A stretch of DNA of 64,000 nucleotides from Liopterus haemorrhoidalis (lineage: Eukaryota; Arthropoda; Insecta; Coleoptera; Dytiscidae): assembly GCA_963971575.1 (NCBI GenBank), contig OZ020616.1, positions 54,543,201 through 54,607,200 on the forward strand. Reading direction: 5' to 3'. Under the pieces are notes generated by a model. The model had not been told where the DNA came from. It saw nothing but the letters and a program-made list of their open reading frames with translations, and made no database searches. A program made the translations under genes and the position numbers. Positions 23,238 to 34,289 of the stretch are shown piece by piece (within the stretch, counting starts at the first letter, position 1; every line of letters begins with the position of its first letter).

Positions 23238-23296
23238 TGCAGCTAGATATAGCTGACCAGTTTCAAAATATTTTATTTCTTCATCAGAGCTACACA
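23238..23296 (-). ncRNA. Hammerhead ribozyme, minimal PLE type (HHR3)
   Basis: On the minus strand: TAGCT (23292-23288), core CTGATGA (23287-23281), an AT helix II (AAATA/TATTT plus an outer A-T and a bulged G), GAAA at 23264-23261, then ACTGGT and C23255. Helix III ACTGGT is self-complementary if two G-U pairs are allowed, as expected for a dimer-acting hammerhead. Helix I TAGCT pairs perfectly with AGCTA (23254-23250). Predicted cleavage follows GTC, between 23255 and 23254. A second reversed partial copy (TAGCTCTGATAA) starts at about 23313, so this is again head-to-head. Confidence 0.78.
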
Positions 23297-23372
23297 AAAA
23301 ATATATAATTTTTTGTTTAGCTCTGATAATAAGTCCAATATACATCTTAAAAAACATACCTGTACTAATAAT

Positions 23373-23525
23373 CAGCGGCGGCCGGTGAAGCATGTTTGGG
23401 AGAGCAATTGGTATGATCGGACAAGCTCGTACTATATCGCTCAACAGTAGTATAGCAACGACAAAGCACGAGCGTGTCCGATCATGCTGATTGCCCTCCC
23501 AAACATGCTTCACCGGCCGCCGCTG
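23373..23525. mobile_element. hAT MITE, 153 bp, with 8-bp target duplication
   Basis: Ends CAGCGGCGGCCGGTGAAGC inverted at the right as GCTTCACCGGCCGCCGCTG; the arms extend to about 55 bp with few mismatches. Flanked by ctaataat on both sides (23365-23372, 23526-23533). The 8-bp duplication and CAG start define hAT. Confidence 0.9.
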
Positions 23526-23563
23526 CTAATAATGTAAGGTCATTGTAAAGTAAATTAATCATT

Positions 23564-23719
23564 CCGGCCGGCGTATCGTAGTGGTAACACACGTGCTCTG
23601 CGTTGCTAAGGTCTCGGGTTTGAATTCTGTTCAGATATGGAATTTTCCTTACGAAAAATTAGAATTGTCCTGGCTAATTGCCTTAGTAGTAAAGTCCATA
23701 AATGTGAAATAAAAAAATT
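23564..23719 (+). repeat. tRNA-derived SINE family S1, copy 1
   Basis: Head: A-box TCGTAGTGGTAACACACG, B-box GGGTTTGAATTC. Body: ggaattttcctta...attagaattgtcctggctaa...aaagtccataa. The second copy is at 52205-52358 on the minus strand. Confidence 0.78.
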
Positions 23720-23869
23720 AATTTTATAATGGTGTAAAACAATGAGTCAGTAGACAAAAATATACGCAATAAATAAGTAAAAAAAAAAAAAAATAATCAA
23801 AAAATACAATTTAAAAAAGTTACAATAAACACAAATTATAATAAGATTTTTTGGTTGGTTTCTTTGTCT

Positions 23870-24480
23870 GCCAAATAAAAGCAGTGAGAAACAGGCATGG
23901 GTGTAGATAGGGGAGACAGAAAGATGCAGAAAGACAGACAGACATAGAAAAAAGAAAAAAAGGTGTAAGATACAGAGAAGAACTGACAGATACACGGAGC
24001 TGTAGACAGAAATACTCAACGAAAAAAGACAAAAATGAGAAAGTTAATTGAGTTAATAAGAAACAGGAGAATGGTCGAGAAAAAACAGAGCCAGAGACAA
24101 AAGTAAACACAATAAACAGATAAAAGATGAATAAACATAGCTGTAAAAGCTAAGAGAAAGATAAAAGGAAAAAGAGAGATTGGCAAGTAATTTAAAAAGG
24201 AGTTTGAAAGATATAAAGAAATAGAGCCATATACAAAGGATAGAAAAAACGGATAGATCAGACTGCAGAATGTTTCAATAAAAATGATAAAAGAAGGAAC
24301 CAACATGCTAAACAGGTAGACGAGATACAGAAAAACAGAGAGCTGGAGACAAGTTAAGACAAAAATACAGGCAAAAAAATACAGCTGGAGACAAGGAATG
24401 ACACAGATATATGTATATCCAGAAAAAGACAAACATAGAGATCTAGACAGAAACTGAGGACAAAATAAAGACCAACCAAA
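23870..24480. repeat. Purine-rich low-complexity tract
   Basis: Long stretch of degenerate acaga/gagac/aaaag units. It opens long minus-strand frames (up to 175 codons) rich in F, L and S, which are artefacts of the composition. Confidence 0.6.
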
Positions 24481-24549
24481 GCTATTGAACTTGCTAACTA
24501 ATATTCTCCGTTTTATTCCGATGCTGCACACCAAACTTGTCATCTTATA

Positions 24550-25680
24550 TTGTATTATGATAATAAATAAAAGGTTAATAGGTAAATATAATTTTGTACA
24601 TATTTTTTAAAACACATTTGTTTCTATTGTAATGCTCTTAATAACACCCAATGAAACAAAATAAACTTTGGGAAAACATTGTATTTCTAAAATAAATATC
24701 TTTTACAAAAAAGCCGGATTTTTATCTAATCAAAACTATAAAAGTGTGAGTTATGATTACTATTCTTAACCATCTGTGTATCCCATAGTTTATAGCCTGT
24801 ATATATGTGTACCATCTCTAACTCCCTGTATCTACACACACATACACATAGATACACCATAAACAAGATGAAATGGGACGTTATCATAACCAGTGTTGTA
24901 CCCTCCTTGCATCTCTGCACCCCCCCACAGTCGTATATTGTATATAAGTAACCCAACTCGGAGTGATTAATTAATTTTAATATTCCCCTTTACATGTCTA
25001 TTGAGAGAGCTGAGCCAGGACATCACCGATCTTTTAGGGTTAACATCAGTTTAATGCCCTACGGATAATCAGAGGTCAAGAATGTTTCAACTGTTGTTAG
25101 GGTAATGTTTATGTTGTTAACATCCTACATCAATCCTTTACTCAAACAACAAGTTGCAAATTTTTTAAATAGATAATAATAAGAACTACAAACTCTAGTA
25201 TATTTCTGTTTAAGTTCATCAAAATATCATAATTTGTAATCATTTAGTGTTCTTGTTTTACCATTTTGTATATTTGATCTTCATGTCTTATCCACTATAA
25301 TAGTCATTATCACAGGTAAATATTCTCTAATTTAAAATTAAAATTATTCGTAAAATAGCTTAAAAAGACCTCACAAATCATTCAATGAATTTCTTACAAT
25401 AGAATTATGTGAACACTGGAAGGTACATCTTAATGCAATTTACATAAAGTTCTACTCAATTCTTGGAGTAGACAGTATTTGCTTGAATTGCACTGAACAT
25501 AAAATCAAACGAATCCGAAAACAAACTAAAGCACACCTTATTTAAATCACTCGAATTTTCTATGCTAATGTTGTTCATTGTAGGTTTCTAACTACAGCGC
25601 TAATAGCCGCATATACATTTATTTATTTAGCGTATGGCACACAAGTTATGGCGTACATTTATTAAAATATAGTAATATAA
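24550..25680. other. No gene recognised
   Basis: AT-rich, no motif assigned. Confidence 0.4.
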
Positions 25681-25689
25681 CATATAATA

Positions 25690-27010
25690 TTCATGATATA
25701 AAATATACAATTGCCATATTCTTACTTAGGGTTTCAAGCCAATCTACTAGATCTGGTGTGACATGAAATAGATCATCTTTGGAAACTTGGTAGGCTCGGA
25801 GTGGGCAGTCGAAGATATGATTGATTGACTGGTTTGTCCAACACCGGAATGTGACTGTGGTGCACACATTCCGGTTTTGGGCAAGTTTCCCATGTCTCTA
25901 AAGTATCCGCACATCTACCGTGGTTAGTGCGAATACGGTTAAGCGTAACTCATACGTGGTGGGGTAGATTAAAGCCAGGGAGTTCTTCCTTTGGATTTAA
26001 AGAACGCCAATCTTCTGGACATTCTTCCAGCCAACGCTCTATCCAGACATCGCAGATGTTGATGTCATTGCTTTCTATGAGCTTGGAAGTGGAAATAGGT
26101 GGCCGTCTTGATTTTAGACGCCAACGCTCATTTGCAAGGTCACTTTGTATAGGAAGATGGAGGTTTGTGCTGATTTTTGATTTGATTAGCTCATGCATTT
26201 TGCCGTCGTAAATCCGGTAGAGCTATGTTGTAGAGGGTTTGCAGCCAATATAGGGGAGTGGATGTTATTGTGCCAGAAATTAATCGCATTGCCCTGTTCA
26301 GCTCTATGTCGATCTTTTTCACATGGGAGCTATTTAGCCAGACCGAGGAACATTACTCTGCCATCGAGTAGATGAGGCCCAAAGCAGAAGTACGCAATAC
26401 TGTAATAATAATAATAATCTTTATTGATGTTTTCTTACATCACAGAGAATGTTTACACAAGTCAAAGAATAAAAGAATAATTAAAACAATACAGTGAGTC
26501 AAATAAATAAAATAATATCGTACAATACAAATAACATATTAAAAAATGGTCAAATTTGTAAAAGAAGGGTCAGAATTTAAAACGGTCGTGTCATCTGCAA
26601 ATAAAATCTTTTTCTGTATTGCATTAGTTGTAAAAGGGAAGTCGTTAATGTAAATTAAAAATAATATTGGGCCTAGAATGGAACCCTGGGGTACCCCATG
26701 TATCATAGTTTTGTAGTAAGATGATTTTCCATTAATAATGGTAGATTGTCTTCTTTCCTTAAGGTACGATTCTAGTAAACTACAACTATTTTTGTCAAAT
26801 TAGTAAAATTTATTTTTTCTAATAGTGATTTTATAACTTTGGCAGATGTTCCCCACGTTGTTGCAGCGGGTTTTTGTACAATGTTAGTACGCGTCTTAAG
26901 CTTGGCAAAAATATTACTTATATGTTGCCGGAAGATTAGAGATCTGTCCAGAGAAATTCCGAGATATTTTGAAAATTTGGAGTGTCAAATTCTGCAGTTG
27001 TTGAAGAAAA
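25690..27010 (-). pseudogene. jockey-like LINE, C-terminal RT region, split by another LINE
   Basis: On the minus strand it reads KYLGISLDRSLIFRQHISNI and KLKTRTNIVQKPAATTWGTS (26990 to 26839), then resumes at 26398 with VLRTSALGLIYSMAE, VWLNSSHVKKIDIELNRAM, and near the end CWTNQSINHIFDCPLRAY. These are the thumb region and the C-terminal H-x-x-x-x-C-P motif of jockey-type polyproteins. Several stops and frameshifts. The text across the two parts reads GTSAKVLRTSALGL once the 26402-26835 insert is removed. Confidence 0.78.
26402..26835 (-). mobile_element. CR1/L2-like LINE, 5' truncated and internally deleted, inside the jockey-like LINE
   Basis: Ends on the minus strand with an ATT-repeat tail (plus strand taataataataataatc). 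It encodes LLESYLKERRQSTIINGKSS, then [20 protein letters not shown] and the catalytic FADDTTVL. From there it jumps to the 3' UTR. ACT occurs at both borders (26399-26401, 26836-26838), a likely short target duplication. The intact PQG and FADD text suggests it is younger than its host. Confidence 0.75.
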
Positions 27011-27019
27011 CTTCTAGAT

Positions 27020-27700
27020 GCATTATTAGATCAAGACTAATAATTACTAATATAGTAAGCGATAATCTTTTCGGTAAGATCATATGCTTATTTTAACTTT
27101 AGATAAAGTCAGCAGAATCCTTACTCATGATTCGCTATGTTTATTATTTGCTCCCTTTTCATTTATAAGGTTTTAAAATTCGTGAAAAATATGAACAGTT
27201 CAGCTCATGAAAATGTATGTAGATGTTAATATAAGTGGTTGTAAATAAATTGGGAGTGTCATTGCTCTTTAATGAAAATCGGAAAATGGAAATGAAATAT
27301 ACATAATACGTCAATTATACGAGATTATTCGACGGAAACTCCAGATTTATGCAAATAGAGCCTAGATATTTATGGAAAGTAAAACAAGATTCATTTTATT
27401 ACTTGCAAGATAAAAATATCATAAATTTTATCATTATCAGAACAGAGACAATGTCTGAATATTTTTTAACTACTTTTAATTTCCTTTCATACGTTTTATC
27501 ATTGCATAAAAAAGGACTAAAAAGGATTTAAAACAAAATATAGTACTTCGCATTGCAAAATCATTTATTTGTAAATTTTTAGGATCTGCAGGATATTATA
27601 CTCTCAGTGGCGTACTCAACAATATTTTTTATACTACTCGCGCAAATCAGAAACCCTGGGGTTCCGTGGAACGTTTTCAAGGGTTTCGCAACTTTAATTA
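27020..27700. other. No gene recognised; possible hAT-type phrase
   Basis: ccctggggttccgtggaacg near 27653 resembles one hAT end, without partner. Otherwise unassigned. Confidence 0.35.
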
Positions 27701-27718
27701 AATTATTTTATTCTTTTT

Positions 27719-28629
27719 AGGGTTTTGTAGGTATGACCAAAAAACCCTTATACCGTCATTTTGTCGTCTGTCTGTCTGTTCGGTAAAAATTGTAGCCAAA
27801 CGGCTAAACCTAGAGAGTTGAAATTTGGCATGCTTATACAACTCTTTGACCCGCACATAGGAAAAATACTAAAACATCTAAAAAACACACCCCCCTAAAA
27901 AAATAAACAAATATGTGCTCATCGGAAACAAAAATATTTTTTTTAAATTCTGAGTAGGGTATCAAATGAAAGCCCTTAGTACGTGGATTAACGATCAAAT
28001 TTTTATTTTTGAAAAATAAATTATTTTGAGGAGATCTTTGCCAAAATTGTGCAAAAAAAATTTTGTCCCACACCCTATAGCCCAGATGGTTTAAACTAAA
28101 AATCAAAAAAAATTCTAAGTAATGTATATTGGTGTGAACCGAAATAGTACAACAGGAATTTTTGATCAGATTATGTTTTCGGAAAATAACGCATTTTTTG
28201 TGGTTTTTGGTTCACAAAGTACAAAAGTTATACCAATGTAAGACACTCACATGCAAGGCGTACGATGGCGTTATTGTTTAGAGCACTGGTGTCGTAAGCT
28301 AAAACTCGCTGGTAAACGAAGGGTTTCGAGTTCGAGTACTGAGTGAATTTTATTTTTTCTGTTTTTTTTTTTTGCATTTTTATTATGTTGAAATTATTTT
28401 GTCAAAATTCTAGTTATATTTTGACAAATGTTGTATTTAATTTTTAAGAGCGTAAATTTAATAATTATCTTATTATATGATTAACAGACGATAAATTATT
28501 TTAAAAATATCGTTCATTTTGCCGTGATTACTACAAAGTAAAATTTGTCCTACACACTCAGCATACCGCCTTCACTTATTATATACCTGCGAAACCCTGA
28601 AATGTGTGAATATTCACACTTCACATCAA
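27719..28629 (+). mobile_element. TLC element copy D (911 bp)
   Basis: Both ends intact and flanked by T runs. The tRNA-like cassette (about 28255-28345) is again different (tggcgttattgtttagagc, then gagttcgagtact). The right end carries the type-2 terminal block (atcgttcattttgccgtgat, ctacacactcagcat), shared with copy G but not with A, B, C or E. Confidence 0.8.
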
Positions 28630-28639
28630 TTTTTTTAAT

Positions 28640-29880
28640 GACTCTTGCTTGTATACAATGATTTTGGTAAATTTTGAAAACTGAATATCTGAGGATGCTA
28701 CAAATTTCTTAATTACCATTTTCGTCATCAGTAGGTCATATTTATTCCAAAACCGATAATTTTACTCGACAAAAACATTGCAATCTATTTAATAGATAGT
28801 TTTCAACCCATTTCAATACTGTGCCTACCATCTTTTTGGTTTATTTATTAATAACCTCAATAACAGTTTCAAAAGCTCTATTTCGATCAAGGAAAATCAT
28901 CAGGAACTCAAAAACTGTTCCAAGATACATTAAGTTCAAGATATAACAGTATTCCCTATTTGTTTTTTATTTCTGAAACTTATAGCTTCATGTTTTTTTG
29001 AGTAACTCAGTTTTGAGATTGTTTAGTGAGTGACCAAATAAAACGTGCATAGGTTTAAAATTGTAAGGCTGTGGGTAACAGTTGGATTTCAAATATCTTT
29101 TAACTTCACATATGCTGCCTGTCTGTATTAGTCTGTTGCTTTATAATATATAAAAGTTATTAAAGTACATGTACTATATATTTAAAACCCCTGTCACGTT
29201 TTACTCAAGCTTTTCCACCACGAAAATTTTTTTATGGACCATATCTGATGTAATTTCATCTCTCACGAACTCAAATCGTCTTTTCAAGACCTTATAAATC
29301 ACTTGTAACATATTAATATCATGAATTTTTCACCGTAAAATAAATAAACAAAGAAATTATTTTGAGGTTTGGTTAGATAGAAAACGATTCATTCACACGA
29401 ACCATCACGTTGCGTCGCTTTGCTACGGCTGGCAGTTTTTTTCATGTTTTATATCTGATGTAATTTCGACCGTTCGTCACGAACTCATAATAATTCCGGA
29501 AACATTTTTACAAGCACACGGATACAGCAACAACCATGATGGTGTAGAGGAGTGCACACCCGTTCGCATATAACACAGCCATGTATCAAGCAGATATATT
29601 GCTAGAACGCTGCTCACAGATTCTTGCGTGTCCATCCGTACGCCTAAATGCCTCTTACGACCTATAAACAGAGGCGGAATCTCGGTTTTTACACACCATT
29701 GAACTATTGTCAATGTCTTCGACCGGAACGATACGAAACTGATTAAAATACATCTCTAAACATCAAAGACAAAGTTCGATAATTAAATTTGACTTGAAAT
29801 TTTGTTGAAAAAGATGTTACTGAATTTATTGTTTTTTTTGTTGTGTTGTTGGATCTTTGACCTGCTCAGGAATAAAATGT
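28640..29880. other. No gene recognised
   Basis: 29477-29713 is less AT-rich and has a 78-codon minus frame without a family match. A phrase with cacgaactca recurs at about 29268 and 29477. Confidence 0.35.
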
Positions 29881-29882
29881 AG

Positions 29883-30585
29883 TATAAGCGGTTCACTTTT
29901 GTAAGAACAAACTAAGAGGGAATTTTGTTTTCAATAGTTTGCACCTTTGAAGCTGTATGTCATGTTGGTATTAAAAAATGTCACTTTTTTAAAATGTCGA
30001 TGCATTTGACAGATGTCATAATGAAAAATGATATCTTACAGTCTGTTTCAAACGCTTAGGCGGAACTAAATGGGAATTTCGTTCTTTTAGGTTGTCACGA
30101 CAAGGGACCTTGCTTGGGTTATTTCATTTTTCAAGTTGGACTGTAAAAATTTAAAATTACAACCATGGAAATGAATTACCTATGTCAAAATTAAATTATT
30201 CTTTTATATATTTTAATGACAAAAAAATTAATAAATGGGAAATTTGTATTAAGAATGACACAAAAAATCAAAATATAAAGAAAATGACAATTTAAAATGA
30301 TATTAACCTTAACCAAAAAATGTGTATTGTAAGTATGATTTACAAAGCTTAAACAAAACGGTCGAAAAGCACGATTTAAACGATGAAAGGAACTAGATTG
30401 CAAAATTTAGTTCCGCTTAACCGTTTGGAACAGACTGTATTTATAATGATCATAACCTTATCAACCTAAAGTCGCTTTTACAGCGTAAGGAATATTTTTA
30501 ATTGACATTTAAAGTCAGTAACACACCATAAAAATAACCAAAATAACCAGACCTAGTGTGTTCTTACAAAAGTGAACAGCTTATA
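29883..30585. mobile_element. MITE with TIR GTTCACTTTTGTAAGAACA, hosting a second MITE
   Basis: The 19-bp end at 29891-29909 is perfectly inverted at 30559-30577 and can be extended to tataagc on both outer sides. Body text (gtttgcacctttga, atgtcatgttggtatt, tttacagcgtaaggaatat) recurs in a diverged copy at 42770-43037. A TA-flanked element sits inside at 30039-30437. Confidence 0.82.
30039..30437. mobile_element. Tc1/mariner-type MITE (TA target), 399 bp
   Basis: CAGTCTGTTTCAAACG...GCGGAACTAAA at the left, inverted at the right as TTTAGTTCCGC...GTTTGGAACAGACTG, flanked by TA (30037-30038, 30438-30439). Removing it restores the host MITE text as seen in the 42.8-kb copy. A shorter relative is at 51297-51478. 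Confidence 0.85.
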
Positions 30586-30786
30586 ATAGTTTCGTTCGTG
30601 GATGAAATTTCCAACGTACCAACATAAACAGTTTTTTGTGGATGTTCGATTTAAGATCTATTAGATATTATTGTTACCATGAACGCTAAATTTGTCTGTT
30701 TATGAAAATTTTTATGTTTATGTTATCTTCTGCAAGAGAGTTGAGTTTAATTTTTATATATAAGATAATAATTATTAAAAACACAA

Positions 30787-31890
30787 AAAAATTTATATGA
30801 ACTGTGAATTTTCATACATTTCAGGATTTTGGATGCATATCAAAAATCATAAAATATCGATAACTTGAAAAAATATCCACATGCTTCCATCTAGGGACTA
30901 CCGAACATATTTAATTACGAGTTTTGCACGCATCAAGACAGCTACTCAGTTCTTGGTTTAATCTGCTAAATGTTGTTAGCACGGTATTGCAAAAAATTCG
31001 AATCTTTCGATAAAAAAAAAAAAAAGAAACAATAAAAAAATATGGAATTCAAAAATTCCTGTATACTATTTAGTTTCACATTAATGCGCATTACTCAGAT
31101 TATTTCAAAATTTTAGATTAACCCAAGAGGGGCCTGGGTTATAAAGTGTAGGATAACAGTTTTTAACACATTTTTGGCAAAAATTGTGTTAAATAAAGAC
31201 ATTTTGATAAATTACTTTTTGATCCTTAATATATGTCTTAAAGACAGTTACCACAAAATAAATTTAAAAAAAATATACATTTTCAAAAACACAAAATATT
31301 TTATCCGGCTTAGATTTAATTACACCTTCTCTCCATCTGCATAGAATTAATATGGTTTCGTCTCCTTTCTGTCCGTGTGATATTTTGTCTGTCAGCGATT
31401 CGAACCATTTATTGTTTGAATGCCCAATTTACTTTCGCAATCGTAACTTATTCATACAAAATTTAATTATCCAAAAAATAGCCTTACATTCAGACACTTC
31501 TTACTAAAACATTGTAATTTCTTCATTTATACCTGGCTAATAGCCAAAGCAGCTAAAGCCAACAAATAAAAGAAAAAAACAACTCAAAATAAAAATTCGA
31601 ATTATTCCAGTTGCAATCAATGTACATTGTTGAAAATTATTTCAGATTTTTAGGCAACAAAAGTTATAATATTTTTGGACATGATCCCATAAAAACATTC
31701 TTGCTAAAAATGTGCTAAAAAGAAACCTTAAAGGGCGAGGGTTTCTAAACAATACTCTATTGATATATCTTTATGCTTATGCCATGCAATTGTGCTATGG
31801 ATCTATGATTTTCAATATGTACCCTCAATTTATTAAATATCGCTTTTTAAATAACCCTAAAACACTTAAATGAGTGAAAATACACATTAC
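30787..31890 (-). mobile_element. TLC element, old degenerate copy J, with a LINE piece inside
   Basis: 30787-31310 resembles the reverse-oriented element (gaactgtgaattttcat, caaaaattcctgtatac, tggcaaaaattgtgtt). 31580-31890 has further related pieces ending acacatcaat. The LINE fragment at 31311-31560 lies between. Confidence 0.4.
31311..31575 (+). pseudogene. LINE C-terminal fragment with HLLFECP motif
   Basis: Reads HRINMVSSPFCPCD, then SNHLLFECPIYFRNRN. The C-x-C-x(n)-H-L-L-F-E-C-P zinc-type motif is the usual end of jockey/I/R1-type LINE polyproteins. Confidence 0.7.
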
Positions 31891-32344
31891 ACATCAATAT
31901 TTTTAAATATTCAATGTTCAGTCTCACCAACATCAAATAAATTTATTCAGTGAATAAAATGAACAAAGTCACAGCAGTTATAAACGGTTTATGGAGTAAT
32001 TAAAATTGTCAAAACAATGATGCGATATTGTTAACCTTATTGGTTCAATAAATTTATTCGACGTTGATACATCAACGGATCAAAAATTTGTCTAATGTCC
32101 AATTACATTCAACATTGGCAATCTTGCATCTTTAATATTTATTATTATTATTGCTATTTTTGTAAGTGTAAAACTACGTCAATGAGATATTAAATGCCTC
32201 AATTCAATAATAATATTAAAATATCACTGCATTTATCCAATAACTTTGCACTTAAAATTTTCTAAACTACAAATTGAATATGAAATAGCATTGACCCTAT
32301 TTAGAGTGCATTGACATTATCTAATATAAATCCTTTGGTTTCAG
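31890..32344. other. Intron upstream of the Dpr exon
   Basis: AT-rich; ends in the acceptor pyrimidine stretch before 32345. No other signal. Confidence 0.5.
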
Positions 32345-32511
32345 GGACGTTAGCAGGAGGATCCCGAAGGTTTCGCACGGATTTTCTGCAAGAATGGCCA
32401 ACCCCTGGCACAGGTCCTTACTTTGACACAACAGTCAACTCGAACATCACTGGGTTAGTTGGGAAAACAATACATCTACTCTGCAGAGTGAAAAATCTCG
32501 GAAACCGCACG
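32345..32511 (+). CDS. dpr: Internal exon of a Dpr-family immunoglobulin cell-surface gene
   Basis: The exon follows a pyrimidine-rich acceptor (tttggtttcag) and ends at a strong donor (acg|gtaagg). It opens with two bases of a split codon and ends in phase 0. The 55 complete codons contain GPYFDTTVNSNITGLVGKT, then LLCRVKNLGNRT. This is the start of the first Ig domain of Dpr (defective proboscis extension response) proteins: A and B strands, the first Ig cysteine in LLCRV, and N-glycosylation sequons NIT and NRT. In family members the next residues are a V-S-W-(I/V)-R-H-R-D type stretch, which would start the next exon; I do not see that exon here, nor the signal-peptide exon. The wording resembles the dpr8/dpr9 branch from memory, so the paralogue is tentative. 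Dpr proteins are neuronal surface molecules that bind DIP partners. The frame stays open to about 32685, but that is read-through into intron. No frame damage is visible, unlike all surrounding coding relics. Confidence 0.88.
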
Positions 32512-33185
32512 GTAAGGACATTAAACACCAAAGGACTCATAAAAACAAGGCTTATCTTTACCCTAAAGTTGTGTGTCCTTGCGATTGGTTATCAAGTTTT
32601 AAATAAATTTCTTAGAGGAAACGTGTGGAAAGCGTGGGTTTTATCTGTTGACTTATATTATGTGAGTCTTAATTATCAACATTAGGTATTCCCAGGATGA
32701 TGTCCTTACAACGCAAAACTTCTATTGAATAAAAACAAAACTTTTTCCACTTTGTTGACAATATTTTATCTATATTTTACGCAACAGATTTAATTAGAAG
32801 TTTTTATCAAAGTTTTATAAGCTTTTAAGCTTAAGGAATACCTGTTTATACAGAGATAATAGAAGCAGTTGAGATGTCACAACCTCGTGGTTTTTATATA
32901 GTACAAGTAGTACAGAAATACTCTATTGCACCACCTTCTTGTTGCGCTGGTGAACTTTTTGACACAGTACTACGACAAGACGCGCACACGAGGGGATGGT
33001 CTCCCCCCCCCCCCCACCGAATGATAAATCATATACTAATTAAAACAGCAAGCTATATTAATAAAATTGAAGACTATATATTTCTGTTGATTATAAGAAA
33101 ATATCCACAAAAACAACAATTTTTGTCGGTCTGTCTGTCCGAAATTCACGCAAAAATGGCTGAACATAGTTTCATGTAATTCGGT
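32512..33185. other. Intron downstream of the Dpr exon
   Basis: Starts with gtaagg. Contains a C run (33004-33016) and a short TCTGTCTG phrase near 33128. No gene. Confidence 0.5.
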
Positions 33186-34222
33186 ATAATAATAATAATA
33201 ATTTATTGATAAAATTACATATACATCTATTGTTTTTAGTCTGTCATTATAAGGTACATAAGATTTCATATATAAAATTCAATATTTTCAAAATTATTAA
33301 AATCATAAATGGGATTTTTCAACAAAATGTCCTTAACTTTATTTGAAAATTCTCTGCATGATAGTTGTTTAATCTCCTCGGGCAACACATTGAAAAATTT
33401 TAAACAATAATAATTTGAGCAATTTCTAGAATTGTTCAAGCGAAGGTACTGAGAACGGATATCGTTTTTTGAGCGAGTATTGTATTCATGCGAGTCTCCA
33501 ACAGTAGTGAATTTGCTCAAATTCTTATGTATTAGCAATAGGCAATTATAAATGAATAATGCTGGTAAGGTCATTATTTTGGGACTTGTAAAATAGTCTC
33601 GACATTCGGCTCTGTAGGCAGTGCCGGCGATAATTCTGACAGCTTTACGCTAAAAATTCTGTCAGCGGACGGAGAATGTCCCCATATAACTATCCCATAA
33701 TTTAGGTAGGATTGAAATAATGAAAAATAGGCTTTCAATACGACCTCTTTACATACTTCGTATTTCAACCTCCTTATCAGGTAGATGGTGCACCTAAGCT
33801 TTCTACTAAGAAATTCCGTGTGTTGGTCCCAACGTAAATAAGGATCTACGTGGATTCCAAGAAACTTGACGTAATGAGGGTTTTCAAAATTATGTTTCCT
33901 AATAGTAAACAGCAGTCTGGGATTTGTCTGTATTTAAGCATAATTTATTGGTGTTAAACCAAGAATTTGCTTCAGCTGTCAAGGATCTATTCTCGGAAAG
34001 GAGAGCACTTATATTGGAGTTTCTAGTTAATAATGTTCTGTCGTCTGCGTAGAAAACTGTTTTAGAAGTCATAAAAAGGGGTAGGTCATTAACATATATT
34101 AAAAAGAGTAACGGACCAAGTATGGAACCTTGTGGAACACCAAATTGTAACGAAAGAGTTTAAGATTTACTGTTGTTAAGCTGAGTAAATTGTTTCCTAT
34201 CCGATAGATATGATCTAAGCAA
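33186..34222 (-). pseudogene. CR1/L2-like LINE, 5' truncated, about 1.04 kb
   Basis: Minus strand, in order: LRSYLSDRKQFTQLNNSKS, stop, [26 protein letters not shown] (catalytic), FLGIHVDPYLRWDQHTEFLS, VVLKAYFSLFQSYLNYGIVI, then after a frameshift near 33574 IMTLPALFIYNCLL and EYNTRSKNDIRSQYLRLNNS. It ends with an ATT-repeat tail (plus strand taataataataataattta). The RT palm and thumb are recognisable and the nuclease domain is lost through 5' truncation. Stops and a frameshift make it inactive. Confidence 0.82.
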
Positions 34223-34289
34223 GGATCAGCTGAGTGAAAACAGGATTCGCCTATAGGCTATAAGGCATCCCAAAAATTTTATTCTAGGG

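Noticed and set aside
23564..23640. Possible genuine tRNA gene
   Set aside because: The A- and B-boxes belong to a SINE head; the same body follows at the 52.2-kb copy and no full cloverleaf is visible.
24016..24543. 175-codon open frame on the minus strand
   Set aside because: Lies in a purine-rich low-complexity tract; the protein is a run of F, L, S and Y with no domain, and neighbouring frames are open too.
28684..28760. CTGAGGA / CTGATGA phrases as further hammerheads
   Set aside because: No helix II plus GAAA in the right place on either strand. Other CTGAAGA/CTGATGA hits (21490, 40213, 43873, 45790) fail the same test.
29477..29713. 78-codon minus-strand frame in a less AT-rich patch
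   Set aside because: No motif recognised in any frame.
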